From Candidatus Aminicenantota bacterium (lineage in GTDB: Bacteria; Acidobacteriota; Aminicenantia; UBA2199): 64,000 nt of DNA. The position numbers and the translations under genes were made by a program. Below, in pieces: positions 33,669 through 42,242 of this stretch. The notes beneath the pieces were generated by a model. The model searched no databases. It was not told the DNA's origin and saw only the letters and a list, made by a program, of their open reading frames with translations. Each line of letters opens with the position of its first letter. Position 1 is the first letter of the stretch. The stretch covers positions 1 to 64,000 of the forward strand of contig JAPKZK010000104.1 of assembly GCA_026393835.1 (NCBI GenBank). The letters run 5' to 3'.

Positions 33669-33697
33669 TTGACTTTTACTAAAACTCAGATTATATT
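33669..33697 (+). promoter_or_regulatory. sigma-70 promoter repeated from the acidic-protein operon
   Basis: TTGACT, 17-bp spacer, TATATT. The spacer TTTACTAAAACTCAGAT is nearly the same as in the promoter at 31232, which suggests duplication or shared control. Confidence 0.65.
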
Positions 33698-33807
33698 TAC
33701 AAATCCTTATTTTTAAGAAAAAAATCTGGTTCAAAGGATGTAGATCATCATGCACAGTAGAGAGGTTAAGAGGTTATAAAGAGGCAAAGGAGCTAAAAGA
33801 ATTATAA

Positions 33808-34029
33808 ATGAGCCATGAGAAGAGAAAAAAATTCTTATTTTGCCCGGTCTGCAAAGATTACCCGGACAAGATCTATGAAATTCAGAAGGGATTCTCTGAA
33901 AAAAAATGGCATGCGGCGCATGGCGGTTATATAGAAACACGGGATGCGTGGGAGGATGAAGGCCCCTACTGCGCGGTTTGTAAATCCTTGCTGATCGATG
34001 AAAGCGAAGAAGACCCGGAGTTGGAATAA
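33808..34029 (+). CDS. small zinc-ribbon protein
   Basis: 73 residues. Two CxxC knuckles (FCPVCKDYP near 12-16 and YCAVCKSL near 55-58) suggest a zinc ribbon. The residues between are basic and aromatic, the end is acidic (DESEEDPELE). No named family. It is 10 bp upstream of the dksA-like gene and shares its promoter, so it may act with it. Confidence 0.55.
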   Translation: MSHEKRKKFLFCPVCKDYPDKIYEIQKGFSEKKWHAAHGGYIETRDAWEDEGPYCAVCKSLLIDESEEDPELE

Positions 34030-34039
34030 AGGAGATAAA

Positions 34040-34381
34040 ATGAATAAAGAAGACGTAGCAAAATTTAAAGAGCGGTTGGAGAAATTAAAGGCCGAGATCC
34101 TATTACTTATCCAGGATGAGGAAGATCACGGCATCGTCAGGGAAGCACTGGACGATATCGACCAGACCTCGGACATGCTGGCCAGGGAAATGGGTTCAAA
34201 AATGTCCTCCAACCACAAAAACAACTTGAGAAAAGTCGAAGAGGCCCTCAAGCGAATTAGAGAAAAAACCTATGGTAAATGCATGGAATGCGGCGCCAAT
34301 ATTCCTGTACCGAGGTTACAAGTCCTTCCCTTTGCAGAACTTTGCATCAATTGCCAGAACGAACACGAACGCTATAAGTAA
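34040..34381 (+). CDS. DksA/TraR-family C4 zinc-finger protein
   Basis: 113 residues from the ATG at 34040, preceded by GGAGAT; an in-frame Met at 33998 would overlap the zinc-ribbon gene and lacks a site. A coiled-coil (about 5-75) precedes the C4 zinc finger CMECG..CINC near residues 87-108. This matches DksA/TraR regulators that bind RNA polymerase in the secondary channel, often with ppGpp. Shorter than E. coli DksA (151), like YocK/general stress forms. Confidence 0.85.
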   Translation: MNKEDVAKFKERLEKLKAEILLLIQDEEDHGIVREALDDIDQTSDMLAREMGSKMSSNHKNNLRKVEEALKRIREKTYGKCMECGANIPVPRLQVLPFAELCINCQNEHERYK

Positions 34382-34409
34382 ATTCGTAAATTATTAATGG
34401 AAAGGCTTA

Positions 34410-36584
34410 TCAAGCCGGAATTTCAAGTATGAAACGCGCGCCGCGGGGGATATTGTCTTCTATTAAAATAACGCCATTGTGTTCATCGATGATATTGTGG
34501 GCAATGGCAAGCCCCAGACCGGTCCCGGAACTTTTATTGGAGAAATAGGGGGTAAATATTTTTTCTTTATCTTCATCGCTGATCCCGGGCCCGTCATCGG
34601 CAATCTCAATCCTGATAAACTGGCTATCCTTGTTATAAGTGGAAAGAATTTCCAGGGTTCCCTTTTCTCCCATGGATTCGATGGCATTATCAATGATATT
34701 AACAAAGATACGTTTCATTTGCTCCACATCCATTCTGACCAGGATGGGAATATCCGCATCCTGGTTTACGTTAAAGTGGATATTGCTGTAGATGGAAGAA
34801 TAGACGGAGATTAATTTTTCCAGCAGTTGGTTGATATCGCCCCTGGTGAACTTCATTTGGGGCAGCCGGGCAAAATTGCCGAACTCTTCGGCAAGATTTT
34901 TTATGGAATCCAGTTCCTGGAGTATAATATTAAGACTGTCTTCCACGATCTTCCTGAATTTGTCGTCCGGCAGTTCCATTGCTTTTAATATCCGCTGCGA
35001 AGAGATGGTGATAGGCGTCAGCGGGTTTTTAATCTCGTGGGCAATCCGTTTGGCCACTTCCCGCCAAACCAGCATGCGCTGGGCCTTGATCAATTCGGTC
35101 AGGTCGGTTAATACCACCAGCAACCCGGAGAATTGATTGTTGATGGGATTGCGGATCTGGGTCACCTTGATGGCCAGGTTTAATATTTTCCCACTCATTT
35201 TTATATCCGCCTCTTTTTCGATCAATTTAAAATTCGTTTGATAGGCGTCGCCGATAATGCGGTTGATAGCCTGGTAAGAATCGCCGTGGATCACCTCTGA
35301 AAAATGATTTTTCACTGCTTTTTCCGCATTGATTCCCAGCATCCGTTCCGCGGCCGGGTTGATTTCGATGATCTCCCCGGTGGAGTTTAAGGCAATAACC
35401 CCGGAAGTGATATTTTTCAGGATATTCTCCGTGATGCTTCGCCGCTGCATCAACTCGACGGTGCGGTTGTTCAACTTGTCCCTGTTCTCCTTGAGGTCCG
35501 ACACCATCCGGTTAAATTCCGTGACCAGGGTATTGAATTCATCCCTGGCCGGGTAATCGATCCGGATATCCAGGTTTCCCCGGGTAATTTCCGCGGCCGC
35601 TGCCACTACTTTTTCAATGGGCGTGGTGATACCCCTGGCCAGGTAAAGTCCCAACCACGAGGCGGAAAAAACGATTAATACGGTAATGAATATAAAAAGC
35701 AGCATATAGGTGGTCTTTACCGGGTCTTTGATGCTCTTTTGCTGGGTGTATTTCCTGACCATGGTGGTCAACGTCTTGAGGGTCTGGACATATTTTTCCG
35801 GGAAATACCGGCCGATAATAACCATGACCTTATCGCCGTCTTTGGTGTCGAAATCCACCCCATGCCGGATTAACATTCCTTTTTTCATGGGGTCCACTTG
35901 ATAGGGATCGGCGCCGGCCAATTGACCATATATAAATGTTTGGGGAAGGTCCCGGTATTCCTGCAGGGGAATATTGGGGCTGAAAAAAGCCACCTCCTCG
36001 ACCCGGTTGATGTATATGTTGACGGCATCGAGATTATAATCCAGCATCATTTTCCGGGTAGAGGTATGAAGAAAAACCCGGTTTCCCGGGGTGTATTTTT
36101 GATAATACTTGATATCATCGGCGATCAACCTGGCGAAATACTTTAAATCATCTTTGGCTTTTTCGTAATAGCTTTTTTCCAGTTCTTCAAACTTGGTCAT
36201 AATGGACTCGATATCTGCCTTGAACCATTTGTCGATACCGTTCGTTATGAGGTCGGTGGCAAAGAAAAAAAGCAAAAGCGTGGGTACGATGGAGAAGGAA
36301 ATAAAGAAAATAACCAACCGGTTTTTAAACCTCCCGCCTTCACCCTGGGGGCCTTTTCGGTCATAATAGAGTTTGATGAGGTTCCGGATGAGAATAAACA
36401 GGAATGTAATGGTGAACAAAATGATGATGGCCCACAGGGCGAAAAACATGGTGGTATTGTTGAACAGTGGAGGAGAAAATTTTTTACTCTCATCGAAAAA
36501 CACGCGTATGAGGACAAAAAGAACGAAAAAAAGCGCGATCCCGGCTATTATCAGCCGCACGCCCCTGATTTTAGTTTTAAACAT
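34410..36584 (-). CDS. NtrY-like membrane sensor histidine kinase
   Basis: 724 residues. Four transmembrane helices lie at about 9-30, 43-68, 90-112 and 295-320, with a periplasmic sensor region between the third and the last. A HAMP domain (about 320-375), a PAS domain (ITSGVIALNSTGEIIEINPAAERML, about 400-440), HisKA (REVAKRIAHEIKNPLTPI, phospho-His) and HATPase_c (NIIDNAIESM; DDGPGISDEDKEKIF; GTGLGLAIAHNIIDEHNG) follow. The order and the long N-terminus match NtrY, which acts on NtrX-type sigma-54 activators. No response regulator gene adjoins it. A sigma-54 promoter in this window (14914) makes the link attractive but unproven. Confidence 0.9.
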   Translation of the reverse strand: MFKTKIRGVRLIIAGIALFFVLFVLIRVFFDESKKFSPPLFNNTTMFFALWAIIILFTITFLFILIRNLIKLYYDRKGPQGEGGRFKNRLVIFFISFSIVPTLLLFFFATDLITNGIDKWFKADIESIMTKFEELEKSYYEKAKDDLKYFARLIADDIKYYQKYTPGNRVFLHTSTRKMMLDYNLDAVNIYINRVEEVAFFSPNIPLQEYRDLPQTFIYGQLAGADPYQVDPMKKGMLIRHGVDFDTKDGDKVMVIIGRYFPEKYVQTLKTLTTMVRKYTQQKSIKDPVKTTYMLLFIFITVLIVFSASWLGLYLARGITTPIEKVVAAAAEITRGNLDIRIDYPARDEFNTLVTEFNRMVSDLKENRDKLNNRTVELMQRRSITENILKNITSGVIALNSTGEIIEINPAAERMLGINAEKAVKNHFSEVIHGDSYQAINRIIGDAYQTNFKLIEKEADIKMSGKILNLAIKVTQIRNPINNQFSGLLVVLTDLTELIKAQRMLVWREVAKRIAHEIKNPLTPITISSQRILKAMELPDDKFRKIVEDSLNIILQELDSIKNLAEEFGNFARLPQMKFTRGDINQLLEKLISVYSSIYSNIHFNVNQDADIPILVRMDVEQMKRIFVNIIDNAIESMGEKGTLEILSTYNKDSQFIRIEIADDGPGISDEDKEKIFTPYFSNKSSGTGLGLAIAHNIIDEHNGVILIEDNIPRGARFILEIPA

Positions 36585-36669
36585 GGTTGTACCCCGCTGC
36601 TTTATTCATTTTTATATCCAGGGATCAATTATATCACGAATCGACTAATGTTCAAAATAAGGAATTGTA

Positions 36670-36730
36670 GGGAACAGGCATTGCCTGTTCCCTCGTGTGA
36701 TATTAAAGGAACAGGCAAATTGCCTGTTCC
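36670..36730. repeat. two REP-like GGGAACAGGC palindromes
   Basis: A 23-bp palindrome GGGAACAGGC-ATT-GCCTGTTCCC (36670-36692) and a second GGAACAGGCA-AAT-TGCCTGTTCC (36708-36730). Same unit as at 22584-22606. They lie between the kinase and the outer-membrane gene and may act as terminator for the latter (minus strand). Confidence 0.65.
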
Positions 36731-36746
36731 CTACCGATTTGCGTGC

Positions 36747-37700
36747 TTAAAATTTCATTCCTAAACCCAACCCGGCGCTAAAACCCCCCAATAATACTTT
36801 TTTATTAAACACCAGGTCCGAGGCGTACTGTATCCCGGTATAGAATTCGGTAAACAACCGCTTCCCTAAAGGATAGGTCAGGCCCACCTCTAAGCCGAAG
36901 CCCGAGATGGAATCCTTTACCTCCGCATCCAATGCCTTTTCACTATAGGAGACCCTGACGGTTGAAGCTTCCAATTTATAACCCCATTTTCCAGTGAAAT
37001 CCCGGGTATATTTAAAGCCCAGGGCCAGGAAATTTTGGGCGCTGTCGGCGTCGGTTTCTATTTCCGGGATAGTACCTTTCCCTTTTAAAACACTGTAACC
37101 GGCCCACATGTAAAAATTCCTGGCAATTTTGAACCCCGCTTTCACCCGGGGAAAAATGGCGCCGCTGCCGTATATTCTTTTATAATTACTGTCAAAAGAA
37201 AGCATGTACCCGGCGTCTACCATCACAAAAAATCGACTCCCGGCGCCTTTTTTTTTCCTCGCTGATTGAAGGAGCCTGGTTTCAATTTCTCGCGCGGTTA
37301 CCTGGGGCTCATTCTTAATGGTCGTAAAAATCGTGATAAACCGTTCCCTATAATACAGGCGGTCCAATTCCAGCGACCCGTCCAATTGCAATGCTGCCTT
37401 GATATAGCCGCTGTAAACAGATGCATCTTTTCCCATCATGAAATAGACATAAGCGGTTTTAATAAGGACATCGGCTTTTACATATGGGACCGCCGCCAGT
37501 TCCAAGGCCCGGTTCAAATATTTCAAGGCCCGCGGATAATCTTCCAGTATGCCGTAACAATATCCGGCCTTGTCGATCAATTGCTCCACATCCTTCTCGT
37601 CCTCGATCTCCTGGAAAGGAAAAGACGGGACCGCGTTTAATAGAGAAAACAATAGGATCAACAACACCACCAATAAAACCAGGGTTTTTTTCAACATCAT
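36747..37700 (-). CDS. TPR-plus-beta-barrel outer-membrane-like protein
   Basis: 317 residues. Signal peptide (about 1-24). Residues 30-120 are helical with a TPR-like LIDKAGYCYGILEDYPRALKYLNRALELA unit. From about 150 the chain alternates strands with aromatic ends (FFVMVDAGYMLSF, NFYMWAGYSVLKG, TEFYTGIQYASDLVF) and ends in F, as outer-membrane barrels do. Probably a small porin-like or OmpA-like protein carrying a periplasmic TPR. Function unknown. Confidence 0.7.
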   Translation of the reverse strand: MMLKKTLVLLVVLLILLFSLLNAVPSFPFQEIEDEKDVEQLIDKAGYCYGILEDYPRALKYLNRALELAAVPYVKADVLIKTAYVYFMMGKDASVYSGYIKAALQLDGSLELDRLYYRERFITIFTTIKNEPQVTAREIETRLLQSARKKKGAGSRFFVMVDAGYMLSFDSNYKRIYGSGAIFPRVKAGFKIARNFYMWAGYSVLKGKGTIPEIETDADSAQNFLALGFKYTRDFTGKWGYKLEASTVRVSYSEKALDAEVKDSISGFGLEVGLTYPLGKRLFTEFYTGIQYASDLVFNKKVLLGGFSAGLGLGMKF

Positions 37701-37737
37701 GCCTTTCTCCTCATCTCAATTTCTTAACCGAACGCTG

Positions 37738-37833
37738 CCGCTGCAGGCCGCAGGTTGGAGGGAGAAACCTGCAGTCTGCAGCGGACAACGCCTTGTTTAC
37801 AACACTCGCCGGTTTTTGAAAAACCGGGCGTTG
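37738..37833. repeat. two adjacent inverted repeats upstream of the outer-membrane gene
   Basis: CCGCTGCAG..CGCAGGTT (37738-37758) pairs with AACCTGCAG..CTGCAGCGG (37766-37784), and CAACACTCGCCGGTTTTT pairs imperfectly with AAAACCGGGCGTTG (37800-37833). They lie in the 241-bp space between two minus-strand genes; terminator or dispersed repeat. Confidence 0.45.
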
Positions 37834-37941
37834 TATGGAAGGGGAATAAATAGGAAACAAATAAAAAGAGGGCTTTACACATCATCTTCCCCTTTCCCCT
37901 TTCCCCTTTCTGCATTCACCATTTTCACACGCCGCCTCTGC

Positions 37942-39708
37942 CTATATGCTCACCGGCGCCGACGTTTCGGAAACCAGGCCATCGGGATCGATAGTCGCCA
38001 CCTTGTAGTTGTACCGGGAAAAATTTTCCAGGTATTTATCGATATAAGTGAAATTGCCGTTGGCAGCCGCCAGTTCACTGCCGCTGATTTCAATAAGGGG
38101 TGCATAATCGCTTCCACCAAAACTACGGTAGAGGATCAATTTCGAAACCGGGTATTCTTGTAGGCGATCCACATGGATGGAAATCACGCCGTAATCCCTG
38201 CGTATGATCCAGCACTGGATGCTTTCTCTTTGGGCCTGGAGGGAGAGGTTGGGGGGCCGGTATTGTGCATAGGCTTTTATACAGGCATTGGCACCGGGAA
38301 CTTCAGTTGTAAGGTCCTTCCACTGGACGCCGTCAAGACTGACATAACTTTCACCCGGGTTGGCCGACGCCCGGGAGGAGTGCCTGGGAAGAGGACTTTC
38401 TATGGGAACGGAAAAGGGGTATTTTGAATTGCTGAATTTAACCGCCACGGAAAAAGTTTCATTACGTTGCAGGGGAACCGGCGTATCCAATTTGACCGTA
38501 TAATAACCCGCATAGGTTAAACCGCCGGTTTTAAATGCCGCCGGGGCGCCGGCGGTGGGGTTACCGGCAAGGGTATCCACGCCGGTATAAACATAAACTT
38601 CATACTGCACACCGGCGTCTGCGACATAAAAACCCACCGCCGAAAGTGGGCTTGTATTTTCCGCCTTAAATACATTGGCGCCCCAGGATTCCAGGGCCCC
38701 CCAGGTTTGGGTGTGGCCCAACGGATCGTATTGGTAAACGGTTCCGTAATTGGTGGGGTCTTCGGCGTTATTAAAACACATGAATTGTTCGAAGGATTCA
38801 TCATAATAGGAGATATAGCAATAGCCCAGTTCTCCCCACCCGGTCCCCCAACTGTTCCTGGCGATAAAAGCGCCGTTCCCCGGGGGGGTAAAAGAAAATC
38901 GAGAAGCGGGGTAATTATCATCCCAACCCACGATGGCCAGGCGGTGATTTTGACCCCCATTCCCGGGGGTGTATATGGCGTCGGAGGCGTCGTTGAAACT
39001 TCCGAATTCCCAAAAATAAGCAAAATCCACCGGGCCGTAATTGCTCACAAAGTATTTTACGGTATTGTTATCCAGTGTTCCTTCCCGCTCCGGGAGAAAA
39101 ATAACCTGCTGCACATGTTTGGCCAGGGGATACGAGGGGGCCGGGATAAAAATTGAGCCATAGGGTACATTGTTTTCATCGGTAGGTCCGCTCCAGCGGA
39201 CCAGGTAGGCGGTGGTCATATAGGAGTTCCCGGCTTCCTCTATACTATAATCGAAACCGTGGGAAATGGCCATATGCCATTCGGAGAAGTTCACCACCTC
39301 CGGGATCAGGCAGGATTCCAACGAAGTAAAGGCGGCAAATATCCAGCAGGTGGGGTAACCGTCCTGATCTTTCACGTTGGTGACCCGCCCCAGTTGGCGC
39401 AGGTCGTAACGGGCGGGGTACTGGATATTGACGGCTTCATCCAGGACGCCCCGGATATGGGAGAGGTCCACCGGTGAGGGGACCCCTCCCAGGGGATACC
39501 CGTTTTCTGCCGCCGGACGGTTAACGTCGGGGGGCATGCTTTCCCGGGCATCGATATATTTTAAAAAGCCCGGGCTGAGCGGAGCCAATCGACAGTTATT
39601 TGTTTTTTCTATTTTTTCCGCCAAACCCGGAGCACTGAAAAAAAGCGCTGCAATAAACAAACATATGACTATCAACATAAACCGAACAATCATTTTTCTC
39701 TGCTTCAT
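37942..39708 (-). CDS. secreted papain-like (C1A) cysteine protease with lectin-like domain
   Basis: 588 residues with a signal peptide (about 1-30). The papain core keeps the catalytic residues: Cys in VKDQDGYPTCWIFAAFTSLES, His in NGGQNHRLAIVGWDD, and Asn in FIARNSWGTGWGELGYCYISY. The C-terminal half has a lectin-like beta domain (FKAENTSPLSAVGFYVADAGVQYEVYVYTG) and a fibronectin-like end (LDTPV; SVAVKFSN). Likely secreted or surface-linked. AAGGAGGG, at the very end of the small upstream ORF, sets the start. Confidence 0.9.
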   Translation of the reverse strand: MKQRKMIVRFMLIVICLFIAALFFSAPGLAEKIEKTNNCRLAPLSPGFLKYIDARESMPPDVNRPAAENGYPLGGVPSPVDLSHIRGVLDEAVNIQYPARYDLRQLGRVTNVKDQDGYPTCWIFAAFTSLESCLIPEVVNFSEWHMAISHGFDYSIEEAGNSYMTTAYLVRWSGPTDENNVPYGSIFIPAPSYPLAKHVQQVIFLPEREGTLDNNTVKYFVSNYGPVDFAYFWEFGSFNDASDAIYTPGNGGQNHRLAIVGWDDNYPASRFSFTPPGNGAFIARNSWGTGWGELGYCYISYYDESFEQFMCFNNAEDPTNYGTVYQYDPLGHTQTWGALESWGANVFKAENTSPLSAVGFYVADAGVQYEVYVYTGVDTLAGNPTAGAPAAFKTGGLTYAGYYTVKLDTPVPLQRNETFSVAVKFSNSKYPFSVPIESPLPRHSSRASANPGESYVSLDGVQWKDLTTEVPGANACIKAYAQYRPPNLSLQAQRESIQCWIIRRDYGVISIHVDRLQEYPVSKLILYRSFGGSDYAPLIEISGSELAAANGNFTYIDKYLENFSRYNYKVATIDPDGLVSETSAPVSI

Positions 39709-39714
39709 GTTCTT

Positions 39715-39936
39715 CTATCCCTCCTTTTCATCGGTATATTCATAAATATAGGGTCTATCGCTGATGGACCATTTACCGATGATCAGTTTCATCATTTCTT
39801 TATCTGCTTCCGCAAACGTACTGAAGGCTTGTTGTCCCCATATCTGCGTCCCGTCGCCGGTTAAAAGGAGCGCCGTGAAAACCAGTGGGCACAGACAAAC
39901 ACGAACTGCCTTCATTGGATTCTTTACAATTTTCAT
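39715..39936 (-). CDS. small exported hypothetical protein coupled to the protease gene
   Basis: 73 residues; a hydrophobic stretch (KAVRVCLCPLVFTALLL, about 9-25) and a GQQ site suggest a signal peptide, with a mature part of about 40 residues. The stop lies six bases before the protease ATG, and the protease ribosome site lies inside its last codons, so the two would be coupled. No ribosome site precedes it. Homologue not recognised; it may be a leader ORF. Confidence 0.45.
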   Translation of the reverse strand: MKIVKNPMKAVRVCLCPLVFTALLLTGDGTQIWGQQAFSTFAEADKEMMKLIIGKWSISDRPYIYEYTDEKEG

Positions 39937-40174
39937 GCTGCCATTATCTTATAAAAAATGGAAATTTTCGCCCTGCTTTATAAAAAAGGCCAACTTTTTT
40001 TTTAATAAACGCATACTAAGCGATTCCATGGGTTCTAATTTATAGTTTGGGACTATAGGAAAAAAGGCCCATTGTTTTGTATTTCGTATTTAAATTAAAA
40101 AAAACCGGAAGGGATTTTCTCACGTTCCAAATGAAACAGACCTATTCATTCTTATATTTAATTTGGTTAAATTA

Positions 40175-40384
40175 GTAGTCGATCGATCTCAAATTGAAGT
40201 CGATCAGACAAAAATAAAAGCAAATCGGACACAAGTAGAAGTCGAACAGACACATTTAGAAGTCAATCAGCCCCAAATAGAAGTTAATCGAACCCAAACG
40301 GAAGTCTATCAGACTCAAATAGAAATTAATCGAACCCAAATGGAAGTTGATCAGACTTAAATAGAAGTCTATCGGACACAAAAT
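40175..40384. repeat. tandem 21-bp repeat array 2 (10 units)
   Basis: Ten units of exactly 21 bp with the pattern GAAGTNNATCNGACNCAAATA; GAAGTC..CAGAC and GAAGTT..CGAAC variants tend to alternate. One frame is open over most of it from a TTG at 40163 to the TAA at 40358 (65 codons, heptad EVDQTQI/EVNRTQT), but it has no ribosome site. With the flanks it fills the 544-bp gap 39937-40480; no other gene is seen. It shares no sequence with array 1 or 3 but has their period. Confidence 0.92.
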
Positions 40385-40440
40385 AAATAGAAACAACATA
40401 TTTTAAATTACCGGTCCCCTTTCTTTTTATAAAAATTTGT

Positions 40441-40452
40441 GGTAAGATTACC
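40441..40452. promoter_or_regulatory. inverted GGTAA-GA-TTACC site upstream of the XRE regulator
   Basis: A 12-bp inverted repeat about 29 bp before the regulator ATG, a normal place for autoregulation. An overlapping TATAAA (about 40457) may be the -10 box. Confidence 0.35.
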
Positions 40453-40480
40453 AATTATAAAGCATTAAGAGGTTAAAACG

Positions 40481-40882
40481 ATGAATAGAAAAACAATCTT
40501 ACAAGATATTGCACTCAGGTTGAAAAAAATCCGTGAAACCCTGGGGTTTTCCCCTGTTGATATGACCAATCGAATCGGTACTTATCGATCCAGTTATTAT
40601 AAGTACGAGAACGCCCAATCTTTTCCCCATTTTACGGTTTTATCCAGGCTGGGGAATAGCCTGGGGGTTTCGTTAGACTGGTTGATCCTGGACAAGGGGC
40701 CGATGTTTTATAAAGAGAAAGACTATAATAATACCCTGGCGGCCTTGCCGCCTGAAATCCAGGAACTGGTGACGCAAATGGAACAGGTCCCCATTCTGAA
40801 ATATGAAATCTTGCTCAATTTCCACAAATTCAAAGAGAGCCATAAGGAAACAGTTTTAGAGGAGACGAGCCATGTTGTATAA
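40481..40882 (+). CDS. XRE-family HTH transcriptional regulator
   Basis: 133 residues with a helix-turn-helix at 8-60 (LKKIRETLGFSPVDMTNRIGTYRSSYYKYENAQSFPHFTVLSRLGNSLGVSLDWLI). AGAGGT precedes the ATG. The last 11 bases overlap the next gene, so the two are coupled. Probably controls itself and its neighbour. Confidence 0.85.
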   Translation: MNRKTILQDIALRLKKIRETLGFSPVDMTNRIGTYRSSYYKYENAQSFPHFTVLSRLGNSLGVSLDWLILDKGPMFYKEKDYNNTLAALPPEIQELVTQMEQVPILKYEILLNFHKFKESHKETVLEETSHVV

Positions 40883-41588
40883 GACTGGAAGCCTGGCGGA
40901 TTTTTTCCACAATTCGAGAAAGGCATTGGTGAATGCCAGGGATGATAAAAATATTTATTCGCTTATCGTTGAATACAATATGACGGCGGAAAAAATCGAA
41001 GAGGGACTCACGATGCTTGACAACCTGGTAACAGCGGATAAAAATAAAACGGAGCTCCATGGGCTGCAATTGATGGCCCGGGCTGAGTTGAAAAGGGTAT
41101 TCGCGGAAGCAAACCCGGTGTATATGGAGCATGTTAATTTCATGAAATTGCATTGCCGGAAAGACCCGGCGGAGTTGGCAAAGCTATTATTGGACGAACC
41201 CAGGACGCGGGCAATAAATGGCTGGATAAGGCAGGCCGATACTTTTTACTCGAATCTTCTTCTTGATCCTGGGTTAAGCGGCCGGTTAGCGGTAAATGCG
41301 ATTACGGTGGAAAAATTGCAGGCGGGACATGAGAATGTGATGCGGGTATCGCGGGCCAGGATCAAATATACGGAGGCCATCGGCATGGCCCAGGCGGCGA
41401 CTGAAAGAAGGAATAAATTACTGGCGGAATTCAAATTTTGGATGAGGGAATTTATTTATGTCTGTAAGGTTGCCTTGAAAGACCAGCCACAGCTTCTCGA
41501 GGTTTTGGGTATCCAGGTACTTTCCGATGGATATCGGAGGCAAATACCGGAGATGCCGGCCGCTGATGGTGCGGATTTCGGTAATTAA
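40872..41588 (+). CDS. helical protein sharing a domain with the helicase partner
   Basis: 238 residues, helical, no named family. Two internal copies of the motif appear: EYNMTAEKIEEGL (about 37-49) and NAITVEKLQAG (about 157-167), the second preceded by QADTFYSNLLL. The same arrangement is in the 212-residue gene at 29462, next to the ParE-helicase. It follows the XRE gene by translation coupling and could be a conflict-system component. Function unknown. Confidence 0.65.
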   Translation: MLYKTGSLADFFHNSRKALVNARDDKNIYSLIVEYNMTAEKIEEGLTMLDNLVTADKNKTELHGLQLMARAELKRVFAEANPVYMEHVNFMKLHCRKDPAELAKLLLDEPRTRAINGWIRQADTFYSNLLLDPGLSGRLAVNAITVEKLQAGHENVMRVSRARIKYTEAIGMAQAATERRNKLLAEFKFWMREFIYVCKVALKDQPQLLEVLGIQVLSDGYRRQIPEMPAADGADFGN

Positions 41589-41625
41589 AATATAGAAGTG
41601 TTTAATCAGCGTGTCATCGATGAAT

Positions 41626-42027
41626 CTAATCAATCATTGGTAATGACGTATACATATCTTGTGGCCCTGGATTTTTTCCCAGCAAATCGCGTCGATATTC
41701 CATGAATTCCACGTTATCCATCACATGAACAAGATTGGCGGAGAGAATTGGAATGACATTAAAGGGCAAATCACAATATAAGCGGATGGCTTCGGTGAGT
41801 TCTTCTTGCACCCATTTGGAGGAGGCGGCTTTTTTTGAGAGGAATAGGGCAATAGCGGTTTGGTTGTGTATTGCTTCTTTTAATTGTAGGGTTAGGCTGA
41901 TGCCGGGGCTCATCATATTAATATCTAGCCAGGGTATTATGCCTAGCCGGGACAGGGCGTCGGCCACTTTTTCTACCAGCGGTTTATCGCTAGAATTGTG
42001 GGATAAAAATACTTTTGCTGTGCCCAT
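41626..42027 (-). CDS. stand-alone TIR-domain protein
   Basis: 133 residues, almost all one TIR domain: KVFLSHNSSDKPLVEKVADAL (box 1), WLDINMMSPGISL (box 2 region), and SSKWVQEELTEAI, with Glu 76 as the likely NAD-cleaving residue (the W-x-x-x-E-L phrase). Bacterial TIR proteins usually cleave NAD+ and act in anti-phage defence, normally beside a sensor. No ThsA or CARD partner is adjacent. It converges with the 238-residue gene (37-bp gap). Confidence 0.85.
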   Translation of the reverse strand: MGTAKVFLSHNSSDKPLVEKVADALSRLGIIPWLDINMMSPGISLTLQLKEAIHNQTAIALFLSKKAASSKWVQEELTEAIRLYCDLPFNVIPILSANLVHVMDNVEFMEYRRDLLGKNPGPQDMYTSLPMID

Positions 42028-42242
42028 TGTTCTATTTTCTTCAGCGAATTATTTTTATCATACTATGATGAAATCGTCAACTTAATTATCGAGTTTCAGA
42101 TCAATCCTCTTTAGTCGTGGTTGACTTGAATCAGAAATGTCAAAGATTTCAATTTAATCCGGCTCATCTGGCTGCCGGGTGGTTCTTAAGAATAAGAGGG
42201 GATTTATGGGGCAGGATTTCTGTCTGCACTGCTCATAACCCT
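42028..42242. other. intergenic space between TIR gene and YgiT-type antitoxin
   Basis: No gene seen. Reading frames here lack ribosome sites and biased codon use. Likely holds the TIR-gene promoter. Confidence 0.3.

Noticed and set aside
34410..36584. Complete NtrY-NtrX pair
   Set aside because: No response-regulator gene on either side; only the kinase is present.
41626..42027. Thoeris or CBASS system around the TIR gene
   Set aside because: No ThsA (SIR2/SLOG), no CD-NTase and no cyclic-nucleotide effector is present nearby.
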